From NCBI GenBank assembly GCA_027489105.1, contig JAIYAJ010000047.1:1-16503 (forward strand): a stretch of 16,503 bases of DNA. The letters run 5' to 3'. The notes beneath the pieces were generated by a model. It was not told the origin of the DNA. It saw only the letters and a list, made by a program, of their open reading frames with translations, and did not search any database. The position numbers and the translations under genes are program-made. This DNA is from Zymomonas sp. (GTDB lineage Bacteria; Pseudomonadota; Alphaproteobacteria; Sphingomonadales; Sphingomonadaceae). Shown here one piece after another: positions 6,710 to 12,814 of the stretch (positions are counted from its first letter, which is position 1; every line of letters begins with the position of its first letter).

Positions 6710-7254
6710 CGCTGCCCCTTCTTGGGCAGGAGCAGTGGGGCGTTCTCTGTCCGCAAGCCGGGGTTGATGCACGCCGAGATATAGCGGTGCAGCGCGAGCG
6801 CATCGCTCGCGTCGTAGTCCTTGACCTCATAGCCCTGATCGATCAGGCGCTGGCGAATGGCGGGCTTGGCAAGCGTCCCCGAGATGTTCCGACGCCCTAG
6901 CCAGTAGTGCCGGATGTCCCCTACCTCAGCCTCGCGCACGTCCCACAAGCCGCGCCTATCGCACACGACCTCGACGATTGCCGGCAGCCCGTTGAGCAGC
7001 CTGATCGTGGCCTTCGCCGTGCTCAGGATGCGCGGGTCAAGCGGGGCCTCATATGCAAGCGTATCGGGCCGACTGACCTGAAATCGGTCTGCCAGCCACG
7101 TCAGCAGCGCGCCGAAGCGCGCGCCGTGCCCGGCACCTTCCGGCCCGAGCCTAAAAGACCCTGTCAGGATTGGCCCGTCGCGCGGGTCAATAGGCCCCTC
7201 TGCCCACCCGGTCGTCGTACCAAGATCAAGCGCGAGGAGCTTGCGGCTCATCAC
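6706..7254 (-). CDS. RuvC-like Holliday junction resolvase
   Basis: This 182-aa protein has the RNase H-fold catalytic pattern of RuvC: D10 in LALDLGTTTGWA, E69 in LAYEAP, and D148 and D151 in DYDASDALAL, with a lysine at 130 (LAKPAIRQRL). Phage RuvC homologues cut branched DNA (Holliday junctions) made by recombination and replication, using divalent metal. All four acidic residues are present, so it is probably active. It overlaps both neighbours by ATGA within the replication operon. The start at ATG 7254 is chosen for the overlap; the adjacent ATG is an alternative. It would act on products of the RecE/RecT-like system encoded on the other strand. Confidence 0.85.
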   Translation of the reverse strand: MMSRKLLALDLGTTTGWAEGPIDPRDGPILTGSFRLGPEGAGHGARFGALLTWLADRFQVSRPDTLAYEAPLDPRILSTAKATIRLLNGLPAIVEVVCDRRGLWDVREAEVGDIRHYWLGRRNISGTLAKPAIRQRLIDQGYEVKDYDASDALALHRYISACINPGLRTENAPLLLPKKGQR

Positions 7255-7589
7255 AGCACATTGCCCTCATCGGGCCAGCGCAGCGCCAAGCGGCTGATCT
7301 CAATGCGTTCGATCTTGGGCCCGAGGACGGTCTCGACAACGCTCTTGATGCGGCGGAACGGGTCATCCCGCCGCTGGCGCTCTAGCACCAGACGGCGGCA
7401 GCGGACGACGCCCGCCTCAGCGATCTCGTTGTAGACAAAATCGAGCACCGCATCCGGATCGGACGAGGGCGCGTCGACCTCGCACAGATACCAGACCGGC
7501 CCGTCCGTACCCTCAACGCCGGGGAAGACCTGCAGGACAACGGAAACGGTGCACTCACGGAGATCGTCAAGCACGGGCGCACCGGTCAT
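7251..7589 (-). CDS. Hypothetical protein (112 aa)
   Basis: It begins MTGAPVLDDLRECTVSVVLQ and is predicted mixed alpha/beta, with an early beta-rich half (VWYLCEVDAPSS) and a basic middle (VVRCRRLVLERQRRDDPFRR). It has 4-nt overlaps with the GapR-like gene upstream and the RuvC-like gene downstream, so it is translated in the same chain. No family recognised. The arginine-rich segment could contact nucleic acid, but nothing more can be said. Confidence 0.65.
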   Translation of the reverse strand: MTGAPVLDDLRECTVSVVLQVFPGVEGTDGPVWYLCEVDAPSSDPDAVLDFVYNEIAEAGVVRCRRLVLERQRRDDPFRRIKSVVETVLGPKIERIEISRLALRWPDEGNVL

Positions 7590-7996
7590 TGGATCAGGCT
7601 CTCGAAGCCCTCATCACGAGGGCGGTTAGGGATGCGGCCTTCCAGCCGATCCACGAGGGCCTTTAGCTGACTGGTCAGGTCATTGAACGCATCGACCTGA
7701 TCGAGCATCCCACCGCGCTCGACGTAGTCCAGCAGCGCGCGGATCACGCCTTGACGCTTCGCCTCATCCATCTTGGAGAGCTGGACGACGAACGAAAACG
7801 CCTTGCGGTCGAGGGCGTGCTTGTCGATTGCCTCGCGGGTCAGCTTGCCAGCCGCGCCCGCGTATTCCGAGGCGTGACCTTTCTGGCGGTTGATCTCACC
7901 GATGAGCCGCTGGAACTCGCCGGGGGCGACGCTCGCCAATCCTTCCGGCTTTTCCGGGCCGAGGTCTTGCTTCTGCATCCTTGCGCGCTTGGCCAT
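7586..7996 (-). CDS. GapR/DUF2312-like coiled-coil protein
   Basis: The start is set at ATG 7996, which overlaps the preceding stop as TGATG, giving 136 aa; the longer upstream frame lies inside the neighbouring gene. After a basic start (MAKRARMQKQDLG), residues 25-100 run as FQRLIGEINRQKGHA, then KHALDRKAFSFVVQLSKMDE and RQGVIRALLDYVERGGMLD. The order (long helix, then a K/R-aF-x-V-x-L-x-K-M-D-x-A-K-R stretch, then a final helix) resembles alphaproteobacterial GapR (DUF2312), which binds overtwisted DNA ahead of replication forks. I infer a DNA-associated role near the fork. It could instead be an unrelated phage coiled-coil family; the call is moderate. Confidence 0.6.
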   Translation of the reverse strand: MAKRARMQKQDLGPEKPEGLASVAPGEFQRLIGEINRQKGHASEYAGAAGKLTREAIDKHALDRKAFSFVVQLSKMDEAKRQGVIRALLDYVERGGMLDQVDAFNDLTSQLKALVDRLEGRIPNRPRDEGFESLIQ

Positions 7997-8202
7997 CAGA
8001 CGCCTCCGCTCTCGACGGGCTCGATCATGGACGCGTTGACCCAGCGGCTTTCGACGGAGCCCTGACTCGAAACGTACCGCACGAGGTAGGACGGCACTTC
8101 GTCGACATAGGTGGCGACGCCGAAAACGCGGCCATGCTCCCCGGTCAGCGAAAACCGGACAGCCTCGCTTAGTTTGTAAAGCGGGCGGGTGGATAGTGCC
8201 AT
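7996..8202 (-). CDS. Small hypothetical protein, SH3-like (68 aa)
   Basis: First gene of the leftward replication operon. Start ATG 8202 is chosen because the upstream in-frame ATG at 8301 would lie upstream of the proposed promoter. The sequence MALSTRPLYKLSEAVRFSL then RVFGVATYVDEVPSYLVRYV then SRWVNASMIEP has the look of small phage SH3-like proteins (a G-x-x-x-x-x-Y strand followed by a Y-L-V strand and a closing acidic tail). A weak AAGGGGA lies upstream. Function unknown. Confidence 0.65.
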   Translation of the reverse strand: MALSTRPLYKLSEAVRFSLTGEHGRVFGVATYVDEVPSYLVRYVSSQGSVESRWVNASMIEPVESGGV

Positions 8203-8251
8203 GTGGGTTGGTCCCCTTCCGTTCGATGGGCGGAAATCGCCCGTTTCGGCA

Positions 8252-8288
8252 GGTACGGGTAAGCGGACAGGGCATGTCAAGTGTCCGC
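8252..8288 (-). promoter_or_regulatory. Operator and leftward early promoter
   Basis: A perfect inverted repeat GCGGACA-N12-TGTCCGC spans 8263-8288. In its centre, on the minus strand, lies a perfect TTGACA (8280-8275). The -10 is poor: CGTACC at 17 nt spacing (8257-8252). A repressor bound to the repeat would cover the -35 box and block the replication operon (8202 leftward). An isolated TCCGC half-site lies at 8309-8313, nearer the repressor gene. The repeat is directly seen; its role is inferred. Confidence 0.6.
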
Positions 8289-8356
8289 GTGGAAAAACCA
8301 ACTGAAATCCGCTAACGTCAGCGCGTGAAGTGCGTAGTAGTGCCTAGGAGTCGAAC

Positions 8357-9025
8357 ATGACAGACGCAGATTTGAGAAGCCGGGTCGAGGAGCGCCTAAG
8401 CGCTTTGAACCGGTCGCCGTTCGAAATCGCGCGGAATGCCGGGATGGAGCGCAGTTACATTGCTGACATACGAGCAGGGAGAAAGCGCTCGGTTAGGGGC
8501 GAAAACCTAGAGCGCCTTGCGAGAGCATTGGAATGCGACCCCGAGTATTTGACGGGCCAGCAGCCGTCACCAAGGCGCAGCACCGGCCCGGTGGGCATCC
8601 CTGTGGTGGGCGTGATCGAAGCGGGGGTGTGGAGAACTCCATTCGCAAGTCGTCAGCGACATCAGACGATTGCTCCGCTGCTTCCAGACCCACGCTTCCC
8701 CGACGCTAGGGCCACGGCATGGGAGTTTCGCGGGGCGGGCGCGGAGCTTCTCGGGATTGCTGAGGGCTGGCTCGTCGTCGCAATGGACGCCGAGCAGGCG
8801 CACGTCCCTATCCGCCACGGGACGATATGCCTGATCCGCCGCACGAGGCAGGATCGCGGGGAAACCGAGACCTCAATCCGCCAGACGATTGAGACCGCTG
8901 ACGGGCTGCGGTTCGCAGCCCCAACGAACGATGACGGGTTCCCAGACCTGAGACCGGGCGAGCACGACGGCGAGCAGGTAGAGGTGGCCGGCGTGGTTGA
9001 CTGCGCGGTGCGATTGTTCCTGTGA
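8357..9025 (+). CDS. Phage repressor: HTH plus S24-like domain with degenerate catalytic residues
   Basis: This is a 222-aa CI/LexA-like repressor. Residues 4-68 form a helix-turn-helix domain (FEIARNAGMERSYIADIRAG then ENLERLARALECDPEYL). The C-terminal half has the S24 outline: GVIEAGVWR with an Ala-Gly pair at 89-90 that could be a cleavage site, the segment FRGAGAELLGIAEGW (124-138), and RGETETSIRQ (167-176). In active family members the last two segments read G-D-S-M and E-x-T-x-K, with catalytic Ser and Lys. Here these appear as G-A-G-A and Arg175, so self-cleavage is probably lost. AGGAG lies 6 nt upstream of ATG 8357. It is transcribed away from the leftward operon, between the operator clusters, and probably controls both early operons. 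Confidence 0.85.
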   Translation: MTDADLRSRVEERLSALNRSPFEIARNAGMERSYIADIRAGRKRSVRGENLERLARALECDPEYLTGQQPSPRRSTGPVGIPVVGVIEAGVWRTPFASRQRHQTIAPLLPDPRFPDARATAWEFRGAGAELLGIAEGWLVVAMDAEQAHVPIRHGTICLIRRTRQDRGETETSIRQTIETADGLRFAAPTNDDGFPDLRPGEHDGEQVEVAGVVDCAVRLFL

Positions 9026-9072
9026 CAGCGTGTGACATGGCGTGACTTGTCACGTGTGACAGGCGTGTCACA
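9021..9072. repeat. Cluster of GTGAC/GTCAC repeats overlapping the repressor stop codon
   Basis: TGTGAC begins at 9021 and 9031, CGTGAC at 9041; then a perfect inverted repeat GTGAC-TT-GTCAC spans 9042-9053 and another, TGTGACA-GGCG-TGTCACA, spans 9055-9072. So six GTGAC/GTCAC units sit in 52 bp at roughly 10-bp, one-helix-turn spacing. This looks like a cooperative protein-binding site: a second operator, an iteron-type replication origin or a partition-like site. It does not match the repressor motif AAGCGGA. The repeats are directly seen; the role is unknown. Confidence 0.75.
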
Positions 9073-9107
9073 AAGAAAGTGGGCGTGTGCGCTCGCGCTT
9101 TTTGCGC

Positions 9108-9125
9108 GGCGCAGCGCCTTTTTTT
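9108..9125 (+). terminator. Likely rho-independent terminator of the repressor gene
   Basis: A short GC stem GGCG-CAG-CGCC (9108-9118) is followed directly by seven T residues (9119-9125). A longer alternative fold with upstream GCGC elements (from about 9096) is possible. It lies about 83 nt after the repressor stop codon and fits a terminator for that transcript. Confidence 0.55.
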
Positions 9126-9300
9126 GTTATCGGGGTGCGTGAATGACTACGCGCGCGCGGGGTAGAGACACTACCTAGGGGGACGTTAAGTCCCCCTTTA
9201 GTAAGTGGAGACCTCTATGTAGGGGAGACCTATCCGGAACCGGATAAATACTATACCCCCGCGCGAAAAGCGCGAGTCAAGCCCCCTTTCTACATCTCAA
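9126..9300. other. Non-coding leader segment with several inverted and direct repeats
   Basis: No credible gene is seen here. A strong hairpin with an 8-bp stem (AGGGGGAC, loop GTTAA) spans 9177-9197 and is followed by TTTA, so it could act as a weak terminator or attenuator. A direct repeat of GGAGACCT starts at 9207 and 9224. A palindrome ATCCGG-AA-CCGGAT lies at 9232-9245, next to an A/T-rich patch (9246-9254). A 5-bp hairpin CGCGC-GAAAA-GCGCG lies at about 9260-9274. Together this could be a regulatory region or a replication origin; nothing fixes which. Confidence 0.5.
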
Positions 9301-9319
9301 CAGCTATTTTTCTTTTGCG

Positions 9320-9377
9320 GAGCGGATGGTTTCCGCTCGCAAAGCGGATTGACAAGCGGAAAGCACTTATCTAGCGT
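9320..9377 (+). promoter_or_regulatory. Rightward operator-promoter
   Basis: An inverted repeat GAGCGGA-TGGTT-TCCGCTC spans 9320-9338. It is followed by two direct copies AAGCGGA (9342-9348 and 9354-9360) that flank a perfect TTGACA (9349-9354). A weak -10 TAGCGT lies 17 nt further on (9372-9377). Four half-sites within 41 bp suggest cooperative repressor binding over the -35 box of the rightward operon. The motif is the same as at 3100-3117 and 8263-8288. Confidence 0.65.
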
Positions 9378-9385
9378 CCACCTCA

Positions 9386-9403
9386 CGCCCGACTTTACGG
9401 GCG
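9386..9403 (+). promoter_or_regulatory. Leader hairpin just upstream of the first rightward ribosome site
   Basis: A perfect inverted repeat CGCCCG-ACTTTA-CGGGCG ends 3 nt before the GGAG ribosome site (9407-9410) of the gene starting at 9417. In mRNA it would form a 6-bp GC stem next to the ribosome-binding site and could modulate translation or stability. Role inferred. Confidence 0.45.
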
Positions 9404-9416
9404 GATGGAGAACGTT

Positions 9417-10043
9417 ATGCACAAAGGTATTCCCCTAACCGCACTCGCCGCAAAGATCGAGGGAAACAAAGCTCTCAAGGCTGATTACATTGCCCCCGTC
9501 AGCGGGTTGCAGATGACAGCCGACGACGACGGGACGATTGCCATTGGGCACTCGTCCGTTGGCACGCTCCCCCTGCTCGATATTGCTCACAAGCAGATCG
9601 GCGAATACGCAGGCATCCCCGGTCGCTACTATGAGCGCATGCGGCGTGAAGCGCCGCAGCTTCTCGTTCAGAACGTCAATCGCTGGTTTCAGGATGGGGG
9701 CAACGACAGGCGGATGATCCGCACCATCGGCGGCGACGCACGGGCGTTCCTCTCCGACCGTTACCAGCGGATCGACCACGAGGAGATTGCGGAGACGGTC
9801 CTCCCGATCCTTGCGGACGTGCCCGGCATTCAGATCGTCTCGGCAGAGGTGACGGACCGTCGCATGTATCTGGTAGCGACGACCCCGACCATTCAGGGCG
9901 AGGTCAAGGTCGGGGACATTGTTCAGGCCGGGGTGATGATCTCGAACAGCGAGGTCGGCATGGGCGCGGTAGACATCAGCCCGACTACCGTTCGAAACAT
10001 AAAGATCGGGCGCAATTGGCGCACGATCCTCGAAGCCGCCTGA
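9417..10043 (+). CDS. DUF932-like phage/plasmid protein, C-terminally shortened
   Basis: The start is ATG 9417 because GGAG lies 6 nt upstream; an earlier in-frame ATG at 9405 has no ribosome site. The 208-aa protein shows the DUF932 (TIGR03299-like) core: LPLLDIAHKQIGEYAGIPGRYYERM, here given only by its landmarks (IGEYAGIPGRYYERM, RAFLSDRYQRIDHEEI, VSAEVTDRRMYLVATTP, VGDIVQAGVMISNSEVGMGA). In members I know, another 100 or so residues follow the SNSEVG motif; here the protein ends after about 25 more (ISPTTVRNIKIGRNWRTIL). It is first in the rightward operon. The family's biochemical role is not established. The shortening may be natural in this phage or reflect a deletion. Confidence 0.8.
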   Translation: MHKGIPLTALAAKIEGNKALKADYIAPVSGLQMTADDDGTIAIGHSSVGTLPLLDIAHKQIGEYAGIPGRYYERMRREAPQLLVQNVNRWFQDGGNDRRMIRTIGGDARAFLSDRYQRIDHEEIAETVLPILADVPGIQIVSAEVTDRRMYLVATTPTIQGEVKVGDIVQAGVMISNSEVGMGAVDISPTTVRNIKIGRNWRTILEAA

Positions 10044-10051
10044 GCCCAGCC

Positions 10052-10219
10052 ATGCGCAATCCTACCATGGACAAGAACCCACCCCGTCGAGAGCCGGGGT
10101 GGGGGGCCACCGTTGAGCAGCGCCGCGTGGTCGTTCTCGGGGGCCGTGACGGTCCCTACGCCCGCGAGGTGGTTGTCAGCCTTCCCCTCGTTTCCTGCCT
10201 GCACGGAGACCGTCGATGA
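10052..10219 (+). CDS. Possible small ORF (55 aa)
   Basis: The ORF begins MRNPTMDKNPPRREPGW and ends at a stop whose ATGA overlaps the start of the next gene, as elsewhere in this operon. Against it, no ribosome site precedes ATG 10052 (or ATG 10067) and a strong hairpin lies inside it. No family is recognised. It could be a short leader peptide or chance. Confidence 0.35.
   Translation: MRNPTMDKNPPRREPGWGATVEQRRVVVLGGRDGPYAREVVVSLPLVSCLHGDRR
10078..10103. other. Strong GC hairpin after the DUF932-like gene
   Basis: CCCACCCCG pairs with CGGGGTGGG across an 8-nt loop (9-bp stem), 35 nt after the stop of the upstream gene. No T-run follows, so it is not a classical terminator. It may protect the 3' end of a processed transcript or reduce readthrough. 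Confidence 0.55.
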
Positions 10220-10692
10220 CGGAGACAAGCGACCAGCCACCGCAAGAGGCTTTGATCTTCGCGATGACGGAGGCCTTGTCGGTTTCCGATGTTGAGGCCG
10301 GGCGCTCCGACGAGCGCCTGATCCTTGCGGGCTTCCATGCCCGTGAGATCAATCCAGTGATCGACGAGGTCAATCGCCGGGTGATGGCGCGCAAGGTACG
10401 CGCAGCGCTCTCAGGCAACGCCGGGGTGGCCGTGGTGGTGCTTCTGGCTGTCCTGACGCCTGACGTGGCTCTTGCCGCTGACGGTTTCACGCTGGCGCAG
10501 GCGACCGGCATGATCGCTCTTTCTGCTTTTGCCGGGGCGGTGATCGGCTTTGCCGTTTGCGCGCTGCTGGCTGCAGGTCGCGACGCTGACGAGCGGGCGG
10601 GGGCGTGCCCGTGGGATCAGCGCTCCCCTACTGGCTCCTGCCAGTCCTGCGGGGCGCAGCGCGGCCAGCGCTGCCGTGGTGAGGGCGCGTGA
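10216..10692 (+). CDS. Membrane protein with C-terminal four-cysteine site
   Basis: This is a 158-aa protein. Residues 1-65 are soluble and acidic/basic mixed (MTETSDQPPQEALIFAMTEA, EINPVIDEVNRRVMARK). Two hydrophobic segments follow at about 70-87 (GVAVVVLLAVL) and 97-120 (GMIALSAFAGAVIGFAVCALL), so both ends should face the same side of the membrane. The tail has C131, C142, C145 and C153 in CPWDQRSPTGSCQSCGAQRG then QRC, resembling the small phage zinc-site motif C-x2-C-G-A-x2-G-x2-C. Start ATG 10216 overlaps the small ORF upstream. Function unknown. Confidence 0.65.
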   Translation: MTETSDQPPQEALIFAMTEALSVSDVEAGRSDERLILAGFHAREINPVIDEVNRRVMARKVRAALSGNAGVAVVVLLAVLTPDVALAADGFTLAQATGMIALSAFAGAVIGFAVCALLAAGRDADERAGACPWDQRSPTGSCQSCGAQRGQRCRGEGA

Positions 10693-10898
10693 TGTGGCTC
10701 GTGGTTTGGCCTCGTGAGCGAGAGCTTTTGAAGCGCAGCGGCGTCGGCTTTGTCAATATCTACTCAGGCGGCAGCGTCGGGTCTGTTTGTGGGTCGCGCG
10801 AAGAGGCCGCGCGACAAGCGTGGCTCCGCGAATGGCGGCCTGCGTACCGCGTCAAAATCACCTGCAAGGCCGCGCCACAGCGCGAGGAGGATCAATGA
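10692..10898 (+). CDS. Small hypothetical protein (68 aa)
   Basis: ATG 10692 overlaps the previous stop as TGATG with GAGG 7 nt upstream; a GTG one codon earlier is an alternative. The protein begins MWLVVWPRERELLKRSGVGF and contains NIYSGGSVGSVCGSREEAARQAWL. It resembles no family I know, though the pattern of two short strands followed by an EEAARQAW helix is similar in style to the N-terminal unit of the genes at 11265 and 14621. Its stop overlaps the next start. Confidence 0.55.
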   Translation: MWLVVWPRERELLKRSGVGFVNIYSGGSVGSVCGSREEAARQAWLREWRPAYRVKITCKAAPQREEDQ

Positions 10899-11197
10899 CA
10901 GAACAGTTCGACACGGGGGAGCCCGCGTTCCCTTCGCCCGACGTGTTCCGGCCTGATGGCACGCATCACGCCGGGGCTTTTACCGGAATGACGCTGCGCC
11001 AGTATGCGGCGATCCATCTCCGGCATCCTGACAGCGGGACGCCGTGGCTCGACCACATGATCAGCCAGTCATCGCGAATGCAATACGTCGTCTCCCCACC
11101 TGCCGAGCGCGCCTTGTCCCTGCACGGTGTGCTGATGGGCCTAGCCACGCTTGCCTGCGTGGCGGCTGTTGCCGCGTGGGTGTGGCTCACAAAGTAA
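10895..11197 (+). CDS. Phage protein with GMTLRQY motif and C-terminal membrane helix
   Basis: The start is ATG 10895, overlapping the upstream stop by ATGA and preceded by GAGGAGG; a longer upstream reading is rejected. The 100-aa protein has the motif GMTLRQYAAIHL (residues 31-42), which I know from a common small phage early protein family that reads GMTLRDYF or similar. It then has a hydrophobic C-terminal helix (VLMGLATLACVAAVAAWVWL, 79-98). Function unknown. A 67-bp non-coding stretch with a T7 run follows, ending in AGGAG before the next gene. Confidence 0.65.
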   Translation: MTEQFDTGEPAFPSPDVFRPDGTHHAGAFTGMTLRQYAAIHLRHPDSGTPWLDHMISQSSRMQYVVSPPAERALSLHGVLMGLATLACVAAVAAWVWLTK

Positions 11198-11264
11198 AGC
11201 GACGCCCCTTCTGTATTGCCGACCCCCTTTAACCCCTGACTACCCCTTTTTTTAGGAGCTACGC

Positions 11265-11876
11265 ATGAAGCAATTTTGGATGGTCTATGGCAATGGCGCG
11301 GGAGCGCCTGCCGTCAAGCACGCAAGCCTTGAGGCCGCGAGGGTCGAGGCCGAGCGCCTTGCGACAAAGGACATCGGGCGCGAGTTCTACGTTCTTGCTG
11401 CTTTGTTCGGCGTTAAGGCGTCCGCGACGGTGTCGGTGATTGATGTCGGGGAGCCCGCTGCGGTTCCTGCTGAGGTCGTCGCCGCAAAGCCCGCACGGCT
11501 CCAGCTTGAGGTCGGGAAGACTTATCGGCGCGCGGACGGTGGGACCGATGTCATCGAAGGAAAGAACGTCTACTCCCTCACCCCGTTCCAAGGTCGGTCT
11601 GGGCTAACCTACGCGGATAGTGGCGCGGTCTACTATGGCGTAAAAACTCCGGACAAAGACTTGATCGAAGAGGTCATCGAACTCGCCACCCCGCCCAAGG
11701 ACGACGACGGCTGGGTCATGTGGCACGGCAAGGGGCAGTTTCCCTTGGCGGGGGACACGCTGGTCGCGACACTATACCGGGATGGTGGTTCTGCGACGCG
11801 GGGCAGGGCCTCCACTTATTTCTGGTCTCACACCGGCTCGGGGGACGACATCATCGCCTACAAGGTGGTGTCGTGA
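11265..11876 (+). CDS. Three-part mosaic phage protein
   Basis: This is a 203-aa protein with AGGAG upstream. Residues 1-56 (KQFWMVYGNGAGAP, AARVEAERLA, REFYVLAALF) form a unit also found as most of the protein at 14621-14932. Residues 80-140 (LEVGKTYRRADGG, YADSGAVYYG) resemble a phage beta-rich unit seen as GK-x-Y-x-x-R-x-G. Residues 147-203 (DGWVMWHGKGQFPLAGDTLV, YFWSHTGSGDDIIAYKVV) resemble another widespread phage unit ending in W-x-H and IIAY-x-V. I know these patterns but no names or biochemical roles. Probably a modular, soluble early protein. Its stop overlaps the nuclease start. Confidence 0.7.
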   Translation: MKQFWMVYGNGAGAPAVKHASLEAARVEAERLATKDIGREFYVLAALFGVKASATVSVIDVGEPAAVPAEVVAAKPARLQLEVGKTYRRADGGTDVIEGKNVYSLTPFQGRSGLTYADSGAVYYGVKTPDKDLIEEVIELATPPKDDDGWVMWHGKGQFPLAGDTLVATLYRDGGSATRGRASTYFWSHTGSGDDIIAYKVVS

Positions 11877-12814
11877 TGGCCCGCATCATCGAATGGGACG
11901 GCGGGCCTATTTCAGAGGCCGGGGCCTATAGCGGCATTCCGATTGAGCGATACCATCGCGGCGACATGCTGCCCGGCCCGTCGATCTCATCCTCGGGCCT
12001 CAAGCTGATCGACCTAAAGACCCCCGCGCATTACTGGTCTCAGTCGCACCTAAACCCTGACCGGATCGAGCGCGAGGAGACCCCCGCCCTTCGGCTAGGG
12101 TCTGCCGTTCACACCCTGTTTCTGGGAGAGGCCGGTTTCCGAGACCGGTTCGCGGTCCAGCCCGCGACCTACATCGACCAAAAGACCGGGGAAGAAAAGC
12201 CGTGGAACGGGAACGCCAACGTCTGCAAAGACTGGAAAGCCAAGCAGACTGGCCGCTCTATTCTGATCGCTGACCAATTCGACACGATCCGCAGGATGGC
12301 GGCATCGCTCGCGTCATACCCGGCTGTTGCCAGCAGCGGCATCCTATCCGGCGATGTCGAGTCCAGCCTGTTCTGGCAAGACCCGACGCACGGCGTCTGG
12401 CTGCGAAACCGGCCTGACGTAATGCCGCGTGAGGGCTGGATCGTTGATCTCAAGACGATTCGCGCCGCTGACGACAAGTCGATCCGCTACGCCATCGAAG
12501 ACTTCGGATACGACATTCAGCTCGGGCTTGCGGCTGAGGCCGCGCGCCATGTGCTCGGGATCGAGGCGGCGACATTCGTCCTCGTTTTCATCGAGACCTC
12601 CCCACCCTACGCCCCGCGCATTGTGGAGCTCTCCGCTGACAAGATCGTCGTCGGGCGTGGCAAGGCGCGGCGCGCGATTGAGCGTTTCGCGGCCTGCCTC
12701 AAGGCTGGCGAATGGCCCGCATACGAGCCTACCGAAATCCTGATCGACGCGAGCGAGCGCGACCGCACGATCCTGACCAATGACCTCGCGCGATATACGG
12801 AGGATTTGACATGA
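11876..12814 (+). CDS. RecE-like PD-(D/E)XK exonuclease (DUF3799)
   Basis: ATG 11876 overlaps the previous stop by one base (TGATG). The 312-aa protein has the motifs of RecE C-terminal/RecB-type nucleases: GSAVH (H79), E162 in VESSLFW, D181 in RNRPDVM, D191 and K193 in IVDLKT, and Y212-x2-Q215 in GYDIQL. The N-terminal YHRGDMLPGPSISSSGLKLI is typical of PF12684 proteins. Such enzymes chew the 5' strand of duplex ends to expose a 3' tail for an annealing protein. That partner (RecT/Bet-like) is two genes downstream. All catalytic residues are present. Confidence 0.85.
   Translation: MARIIEWDGGPISEAGAYSGIPIERYHRGDMLPGPSISSSGLKLIDLKTPAHYWSQSHLNPDRIEREETPALRLGSAVHTLFLGEAGFRDRFAVQPATYIDQKTGEEKPWNGNANVCKDWKAKQTGRSILIADQFDTIRRMAASLASYPAVASSGILSGDVESSLFWQDPTHGVWLRNRPDVMPREGWIVDLKTIRAADDKSIRYAIEDFGYDIQLGLAAEAARHVLGIEAATFVLVFIETSPPYAPRIVELSADKIVVGRGKARRAIERFAACLKAGEWPAYEPTEILIDASERDRTILTNDLARYTEDLT

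Noticed and set aside
9055..9072. CRP-type binding site
   Set aside because: TGTGA and TCACA are separated by 8 nt rather than the 6 of the CRP consensus, and the element is part of a larger GTGAC cluster.
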